The translations under genes and the position numbers were made by a program. The notes under the pieces were generated by a model that saw nothing but the letters and a program-made list of their open reading frames with translations, did not search any database and had not been told where the DNA came from. Positions 10,301-19,225 of a stretch of DNA of 64,000 nt are shown one piece after another. Source of the stretch: Timema cristinae (lineage: Eukaryota > Arthropoda > Insecta > Phasmatodea > Timematidae); NCBI GenBank assembly GCA_039000515.1, contig JBCFYV010011172.1:77080577-77144576 (forward strand), written 5' to 3'. Numbering within the stretch: position 1 is the stretch's first letter; the number at the start of each line of letters is the position of its first letter.

Positions 10301-13300
10301 AATAACATTATAATTGATTTTTTTAAATGAGATGCGATTGGAAGTAATGTGGAAAATCTAAACGAATTATTATAATATTTAAAAAAATTGTAGATCTTAG
10401 GGAAGTTGGTCTAAGCTCGTATTGGATATAAATAAAAAAATTATTGGTATTATTTTATTTATCTATTTATTTACAAAAAAATATAGATAATCTCTCTTAA
10501 AGTTGACATTGATAGCTCATATCACATTTTATTTCCTTATACTTTTTTTTTTACAGTTTGCATTTGACTATGTTCTTATAAGGCCCATTCATTGTAGAAA
10601 ATAACAGCAGTTTATTTAATATGACTGTACACTTTGTATACCATGAAAGGTAGCATTCTTACCTTATACTTTGATCTTATCTTATAAACTACACCATAGT
10701 GGAATCAAGCAAGTTAGAGCCCTTTCACACGAGGCGGGCACGGGTCGAAATCACCCGCCTGTGTTCGTAGTTTGGCGCGGGACCGCTCCTAGCGACGGGA
10801 AGAAACACCAGCTACAAGACCATGGGTTCTTTTGGAGGTTTTCACACGAGGCGGGCACGGGTCGAAATCACCCGCCTGTGCTCGTAATTTGGCGCGGGAC
10901 CGCTCCTAGCAACGGGAAGAAACACCAGCTACAAGACCATGGGTTCTTTTGGAGGTTTTCACACGAGGCGGGCACGGGTCGAAATCACCCGCCTGTGTTC
11001 GTAGTTTGGCGCGGGACCGCTCCTAGCGCGGGAAGAAACACCAGCTACAAGACCATGGGTTCTTTTGGAGGTTTTCACGCGAGGCGGGCACGGGTCGAAT
11101 CACCCGCCTGTGCTCGTAATTTGGCGCAGGACCGCTCCTAGCGGCGGGAAGAAACACCAGCTACAAGACCATGGGTTCTTTTGGAGGTTTTCACACGCAG
11201 CTGACGTGGGCTGTTTCTTCCCGCACTCAGACTCAATTTAGACTTGGTGCGAGGGGGAAACATTTTGTACTTTTATAATTTCTATAATTCTATTAGACGA
11301 TACGATACGATCGTATTATAAGGTTTTAGATGGAGTCGGGAATAGATGTAGAGCATCTAGTCGCGTTTGTTTATGATATATCTGTGCTATGGGACAAGAC
11401 TCTAATCGTTCAGTGGGAGAAATTGAGTCCCTATTTTCGTATTCCTTTTCTGTGGGTTATCATTAAACTTTCCTAAAAGTTCATCAAACGAAAATACAAA
11501 CATGCGAAAGAAGTTAGTAAGAACTTTGCATCGTCCCCCCTCAATTCATGGTTCTGAGACTCTGATCTTTTCTGCAAGAGTGGGTTCACCCACATTCTCT
11601 CCGTTGCCCCTTTTCCTTCTTAAGTACAACGTACATAAAACAAGATCCATGCGATCCATTTCCACTCATTAGAAAACCTGAACTGGCTACAGATTGCTTG
11701 AGTGAAACTTGAAAACGGCATTCGCCTCTAGCGGCGGTGACGAGTAAAACCCGCTACGTGTCAAAAGGCAATAAGCTTTCAGGGTGAACAAAAGTTACTT
11801 AATAAAATATATGATAAAATAATTCCTATTATATCTACTTATCAAATGATAATTTTAGTTTGCATTTTGCCATAGCACATCTTGCACATTTGGTTTTCCG
11901 CTTCTATCTGTAGCTAAGTGATTGGAGTTAAGGCCGTCCTGAAAGTATTATTAAAAATATATTTTTGTATTATTCCTGAATGCCTAAGTGCAGGGCCACA
12001 TCCATATCTTTTCTGGGGGACGGGTAGAGGGACAAGGAGGCATATGTAAAAATGACAAATCTGACAAAGGTCTGATATAGATTTGACTTTTCTACATAGG
12101 GATTATTCGTGGTGGCCAGTGGTGGATTCCCTCAACATGAGGTACAAATAATTTTCTAACCATTAAATCTCTATCGAAGTAATTTAAATTCTAACATGAT
12201 TAAGGAAAAGGAGATATAATAATTTTATAAGACACCAATTAGTTTCAAGCAAAGCCACTGAGGAAGAATACAGCATTTCATTATTATTAATCTTAGCACC
12301 ACGTCTAACTACCCGTTCATGTTTTAAGTTATTGCATCATTAATACTCTCGTGGGTAGGCACGTGGTTTAAATGTCAAGCTCATTATAGAAGTCTGGTTT
12401 GCCGATTACACGGAGATTGGAGTTCGATTCCTGACTGGGTGTAGCGAAGGTTATTTATTTTAAATTGTGTCCCACACTCCGCTCAAATGAAGGCATATTT
12501 TCCTCTAAATTCTACCTTCCACATCCCTGACATACTAGCGCTATTAATATGTAAGAGGCCCGCTTCATTGGCCGCGTGGTCTAACACGCTACTCTAGTAG
12601 TAGACAGACTGCTGATGACGGGGAGATCAAGGCTCGAATCTCGGTCGGGTGTACTGAGGGTGGTTTTCCTAAATGGTTTTACACTCTCCCTCCCCATAAA
12701 TAAGGATACACTTATTATAAATATGACTTTCCTAATCTCTAAAACCATTAGCGTAATTAGTATATAAGCGTATAACCGCCACGGGTAGTAAGACGGGGGA
12801 GTATTTAGTCGACCTCGGTAGTCTTGGGGGTAAAGTGCTCACCTCAGGATACGATGTTCAAGGGTTCTAACCCAGCTAGGGTCAACGGATTTTTCTTGAG
12901 CGATAAAAATCCGTAGCACAACTACTTCCTTCAGAGGGTAGGTAAAGCCGTCGATCCCATGTCGATTGTAGCATGTATGTGAAAATAACTTTCCCGTCAA
13001 AATTATTAGGCTCTTTTGCTCTCGCTTATATAAATTCTCGTGTGCTGATATAATCAGTTAGTTTAGAAAGTGCACTTAAATACTTCAAATTATAATAGAA
13101 GGATAGATGGGGGTGTTTGACCCCCAAAACATATTTTATAGTACGGCCATAATTAGAGTATTATAATATTTATAAGACTACCCCAAGTTTGTTTAAATAA
13201 AGCTTGCTTCAAGAAGTGTTTATTGTTTAAGATATTACGCATCACTATCACCAAATTGGGTCTTCCCTACGAGCTACCGTAGATGGAGGGTACCCTTGTT

Positions 13301-16300
13301 TAATTCCAAGTATTTCTGGGTAAGAAATATGATACTGATATATAGATTTGCCCTTATCTCTAATTACTAAGTATACAAGGATTATCATAGGGAAAAACTC
13401 TTATAACATATAAACCTAGATTCTTATGGTTGATATTGATAACAGTTTACTCTATTAGTAATATTATTTTTTTGAGTATTGATTTTATCTAACAATAATT
13501 GACAGAAGCATATCACATTATTTGATTTAAAAATACATGAAAGTAGTGTAAGCTTTTGTAATGTCAAAAAATACTTCTCCATCCTAAATGTGTAACACAA
13601 ACTGAAATGTGATGGTTGTCCTTAACTTTGTCCAGGCTACCGAGCCGAATCGTGAACCAAGCACGTGCAGCTTTGCATTTTTGTTTATTTCTTAATAAAA
13701 TATGGTCTACAAAGCAATGAGAGAGTTATATTTTTTCACTTTAGACCCAATCAATGACGCACCCAGAAATTTTCTTTGGATCACTGGGGGGAGGGCGGGG
13801 AGAGAGTTAAAAGCTAGGGGCAGCAAATTCAATAATGTAAGTGATCTAAAGTTAGATACAATGTATCAAAAAGCTATTTTTCCAGTATTTGTTTCGATTC
13901 ATAACTTTTGAGGCAATTTTAACTTATTTAATGTTAGTCTTAGAAAAAAAAATCCCCGAATCCGGGACACTTTTAGTGTTTTACTCGAAGAGAATAATCA
14001 ATGTTGGACGAACCCTATTTTTGTATGATTAAAGCGTTTTGCCCTCAAACTCCCCAAGGAATACAAAGATCCTTTCCAGGAAAATGTTGAAAAAAAATTG
14101 GTCCACCTAGAAGCTAAAGAGTTATTCGGAGGCACCTCTTCTTATAAAATTTTAAAAATTTAGATGATTTTAAAATCGTTTCAGAGTAGTCCTTGTACGG
14201 GAATTCTTTTTTAATTATTTTACTTTAAAAACTATCTTTCCCCGAATTAGAAAAAAAAGGTGCTCTAGTCTAGAAGCTATTTTGAAAGCTGCACACATTT
14301 ATCTGATTGCCAAGCCCTTCCTTCACCTCTGACAAGAAGTATATTAATCACAACTTGTGAATGTGGGGAATGCCAATCCTCCACCGTGGTTCGGATTCCA
14401 CGTTAAACTGTAGGCCCTCCATTTAATCTCACAATCACCCTACCATTACACATTAGCATAAGTGCTTATAACCCGAACGGGTAGTAAGACGTGGTGCTAA
14501 AATAATAATAATAATAATTTGAATGGTATTTGCCTGAAGATTTTTTGAAAATGACATGCCCGTAGAAGCCATTTGGTACAGCCTGATAAAAATAGTTTCT
14601 TTCCCAGTTCAATCCCACAGAGGACACCCCAAAGTTTTTTTTATTAGAGTCTCAATGCTTGGTTTATTTAATTAGCGAAGCTATTATTATTACAACTCAA
14701 ATTTAATTTGGTGACAAATTGCAATTTGGACACAGGAATCTATGACTTTTAGTGTCATTGCTTTACCATCACAGTTGTAATGAGTCCAATTGAAGGTGAA
14801 TGATGAAATTATCTGCCACTCAGAGATTATACACAATCACGGCTACTATGACACTATCTTTGATTGCTGCCAAACAATTATATTTAATTCAAATGTATTA
14901 CATGTATCACAATGAATTAAGTATAATTGCTGGCAGCAATAAATCCAAAATAAGAGTCGCTGTGGTTGTGTATTATCTATGAGTGGCCGATACTTTCACC
15001 AATCACCTCCATTACCGCGTCTTACTACCCGTTCGGGATATGTATTGATTACTCTGATGTAATTAGTAAGGTATAATTTATAAGAAGTGCGCCAGAATTT
15101 ACATGGAAAGAGAGAGTGGAAAACCGTTCCTCGATATCCCCATCTTCGGTAGTATATTCTATTGCGAGAGTAATGCATTAGAACACGCGGCCACCGAAAC
15201 GGGTCACCTCCATTTGACTCGACACATCAATTATTAGTGAAATATGGGACTGAATAAGAGACGAACCAAGATGGCTCAGCATAGATCATTGACGCTCAGC
15301 CATGGTTCGATGCCCATGTCCATGTTGTAAGTTTTCACCTCGTTAATTTAAACAAAAATTTAATTCAGCAATAATTTGGTACTATTTGCACATACCTTTG
15401 AGTTGAATCCACAGCACAACTCTTAAAGTATATTATATAAAATTTTGGCAAAGGACTACTGCAAGGTTACTTCTTGATCACTCTGTATACCTCAATTAAC
15501 ACCTTTGTTTCTCGAAGCTGGGTGAAGAAATGCATTTCGAGCTTGGAAGCTGGTTAAGGCGACGTTACTCGAACCTTCTACCGGCGACGTACAACCTAAG
15601 AGACATCTACGTGCTCAGTACGGATCTCGATCGAACCTTGATGAGTGCGGAGAGCAATCTGGCGGGTCTGTACCCTTCCACCGACCCGACATCGCCCCTG
15701 AGAGCGCAGCCTGTCCCCATAAGGTCTCGTCCTGCACGGGATGATGACGTAAGTAAATTGGGGAGAATTGATTTAACATTGTTACCACAACGTTTTGATT
15801 CTACGTTTTCTTTGTAATCTGAAGTCTTAGTAAGATCATTTGGGGTTGTTGGGTTATGGGCAGGGTGTGGGACACTACCTGAACCTAGCTTTGTGAAAGC
15901 CAGTTTATTGACACTAGAAGGCAATCTTTGTCTGGTCTCTAATTAAACCATCTTTAATGATAACTCTTTTTTAAAATTGCCTGTTTGATAACGATGTTGT
16001 CTCTTGGGACCGGTAGCGATTTCCATGTTAAAGGACTCAAGCTCTTCCAATGAACGTAGCCATTTTAACCTGGAGGTCGAGTGTCTGATGTGTATTTGTT
16101 TGTGACCTAGGACCAATAGGCGAACATAGGCGGGCGCAAAGGTCCTAGGCATTGTTATATAAATATATATTGGTATATTGGTACGGTACCTATTTATATT
16201 ATTTTGCATCACGAAAGGGAGCTGTTTATTTATAGTATACATTATACAACTGGGGCGCGAATTTTAAGTCTCTCCTAGGGCGCATTAAGCCCTTAGGCCG

Positions 16301-19181
16301 GCCTTGACAACACTGACGACTGTCTCACAAGAGCCAATATCAGTATTAACCAGAGGTAGATGTTATAACAAGACAAGCTAGGTCGCTGGTGTACCTAGGA
16401 GGAGATAAGGTATAGGAGGGAAAGTTGGGTTTTTCCTTCTCTCAAATATCATAGCTAGTTCTAATAAAACTTTAAACATGGGAAATATAGCTATAAAATA
16501 GAGCACTGAGGAAGGTTGGATATTTAGGCTACAATCTAAGACTACACACCACCGAACTATATTCCAAACAGCTGTACACTAGACACCGCCTACTTGAAGT
16601 GAATGATTTTCACATTGTGGTATTTCTTATGGAAATAAATGACAGTTCTGAAAATTTTAACACTCCTAAAACAATCTCAATTATTATCTTAGGAAGTTCT
16701 GTTTTGACCCTGTTAAAAATGACTGTTATTTGAGGAAGACTATCTGTGTGTTTCTTAACATATACGTTGAACTTAGAACTGAGACAGTTAGCTTGAAACG
16801 ACCTTGATAATAAGTTTATTTCACCTTTTTCACGAATTATTTTGAAATCATAAAACTTATAATGTAACATTTTTAATACGATAAGGTGTGACATTGGTGT
16901 GGACCATATTTTGAAATTTAAAACCACCTCTTAAAAAAAAGATGTATTTATGGACGTCTGAAATTATCTCAGTGCTTCGGTAGGTGGCACCCTTGATGTA
17001 CAAAGCTCTTACAACTGATTTATCAATGACCCTTCAGTGTCATTGCACTGTTCTAAGCCAGAGGTTTTAAGGAAATCAACGGTACAATAGCCCATGGACA
17101 ACCTAATGATTGACGACTGTGCCATTTCCTCTTTAGCTTATTGGAGGTGGCAAACCATGTCCAAGACTATACCACTGATGAGGTTAGTCCTATCCTCTCC
17201 AGGGGTGGACTGCATCAGGAAGAACTTCGACACAGATTTCCAATACATCCGCCTCCACATGGGGGTTGATAATGTGGGAATAATCGAGGCCTGCCTACTG
17301 CAGGATGTCTTGACCGTTGAGGTAGATATTGTGTGTCCAAGGCAAGATTAAATATTATTGTATGCTATTTAATAGTTTTTTTCCCTAAAATCCCATCTAG
17401 AAATTAAAATAGAACAACATATTTTGGTTTTCAATTCTAATGTGTCAAGAATTGAGATACTCGGGTGCCTTTCACCCTGGTTATTTTATAAAACATTTAA
17501 TTTCATTTTGATTACCTTCATGGCTCAATACCAACACTGGTTATTAGTAATATAAAGGTCTGATGGAAGGGAAAGTTAGTTGAGGTAAATATAATTTTGG
17601 ATTTCTTATATAAAAAAGTGGGGTTTTTTTTCAAACTAAATAAAATAATGTTTCAGTAGCCACATTTATTTAATTTTCTACACCAGCAACCTAACAGCTA
17701 TTTTATGTTTGTCAACGGGTTTTCAGGATTTGGACAGAATTTTTATATTTATTGAAGAATCATATTCTTTGAATTGAAAAATGACACCTTGACACGGGAA
17801 TTGAACCCTGGACTTTTGGATTAGTACGCTAATGCTCTAACCACTTAACTAATCAGGAATCACCTGTGCCCATGGTCATCCTTCACCCATATTTTAAGGT
17901 ATTATATATAAGGCACTATACATAATAGCTTAGCTATTTAATCCCTCATGATACGCGCTCATGCAGTTGTAATTGTACTATTGGCAACAAAAGCCAACTA
18001 CCGAGTCGATGGTGGCTGCGTTATCTGATAGCTCGTGATCTTAATATTAAATATACAATTGTAGCCGACAATTGCTGTGTGTCCATCACAGACTGCCTTA
18101 AAATATTATATATATTATTATTAGCACCACGTCTTACTACCCGTTTGGGATATACGCACTTACGTTAATGTGTAGTGATAGGGTGATTATGAGATGAAAT
18201 GGAGGACCTACAGTTTAACGTGGAATCCGAAACACAGGTGGAGGCCTGGCATTGTTCCTGGATAGCTCAGTTGTTAATAATATTGACGTGCTAAGCCAAA
18301 GATCCTAGGTCAATTACCATGTCTAGGTGTAATTTTTAATTTTAAAGACTATTAATCATTATATTTAGTTGCAGCTATATCTGTAACTATCAAATATAAT
18401 CACGTGGCTATTAAATCAATCATTTATTTAAAAAGTGAATGTTCAAATTTCACCATGACCATTATAAATATTCAAGAACTGTTTGGACTACTATATATAG
18501 AAAATAAAAATAAACCTATCTACTGAGGGTATATAAATATAATTTATTTTGTTCAAAAATGGTTGATATAAAAACTGAAATTAAAAAGTAACGTTGGATG
18601 TTACTGCTAGCTAATAAGATGAATAGTTACTAGGATGTGAGTTATTTCCTGTACAGCAAGTGCACAATATGACTCTGCCAGAATGGACTGAAGGACTCGA
18701 CAGGATGAGGCTAGAATCCCTCATGAACTTTGTAGTAGGAGTATTACCTTCAGCAACACGAGAGATACAGAGATTGAACTCGGGTAAGTTTCAAGTTACC
18801 TTCAAGTACAATCATAGACCAAGTATTCTTTCTGTGTATTACAATATTGAAATGAATTAAAACTCTACCCGTTACGGTGGTTGCACGGTCTAAGGCATCT
18901 TTTCCACAATAGATTATATGGCTAGTGAGGGGAAAGTCTAGGTGTGAATTCCAGCTAGGTGTAACAAGAATGTTTTTTTCCTTAAATACTTTTCCCCTCT
19001 CCCTCCACGCAAGTACGGGTACATTTCTTCTAAATTCTACCTTCCTCATTCTTACAACATTAGTGTAAATACACAAATAACCTATAAGGGTAGTGAAACC
19101 CAGTATAAATTAAAAAATAAGTGGTCAGTGTTTAGACAAGCAATCAGCATACGGAGACTTTATTGGTAAGCATACCAAGGC

Positions 19182-19225
<44 letters not shown>

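Noticed and set aside
10671..11141. 156-codon open frame on + with repeated 'HEAGTGRNHPPV' segments
   Set aside because: It lies entirely over the 117-bp tandem repeat inside an acid phosphatase intron; the frame stays open because the unit length is a multiple of three. No protein family resembles it.
17094..17351. Stand-alone + strand gene at this position
   Set aside because: Its 3' part is acid phosphatase exon 4 read in the frame after the 1-nt shift; its 5' part is intron sequence.
17795..17885. Functional tRNA gene on -
   Set aside because: A and B boxes are good, but the outer sequence does not form an acceptor stem; a SINE head fits better.
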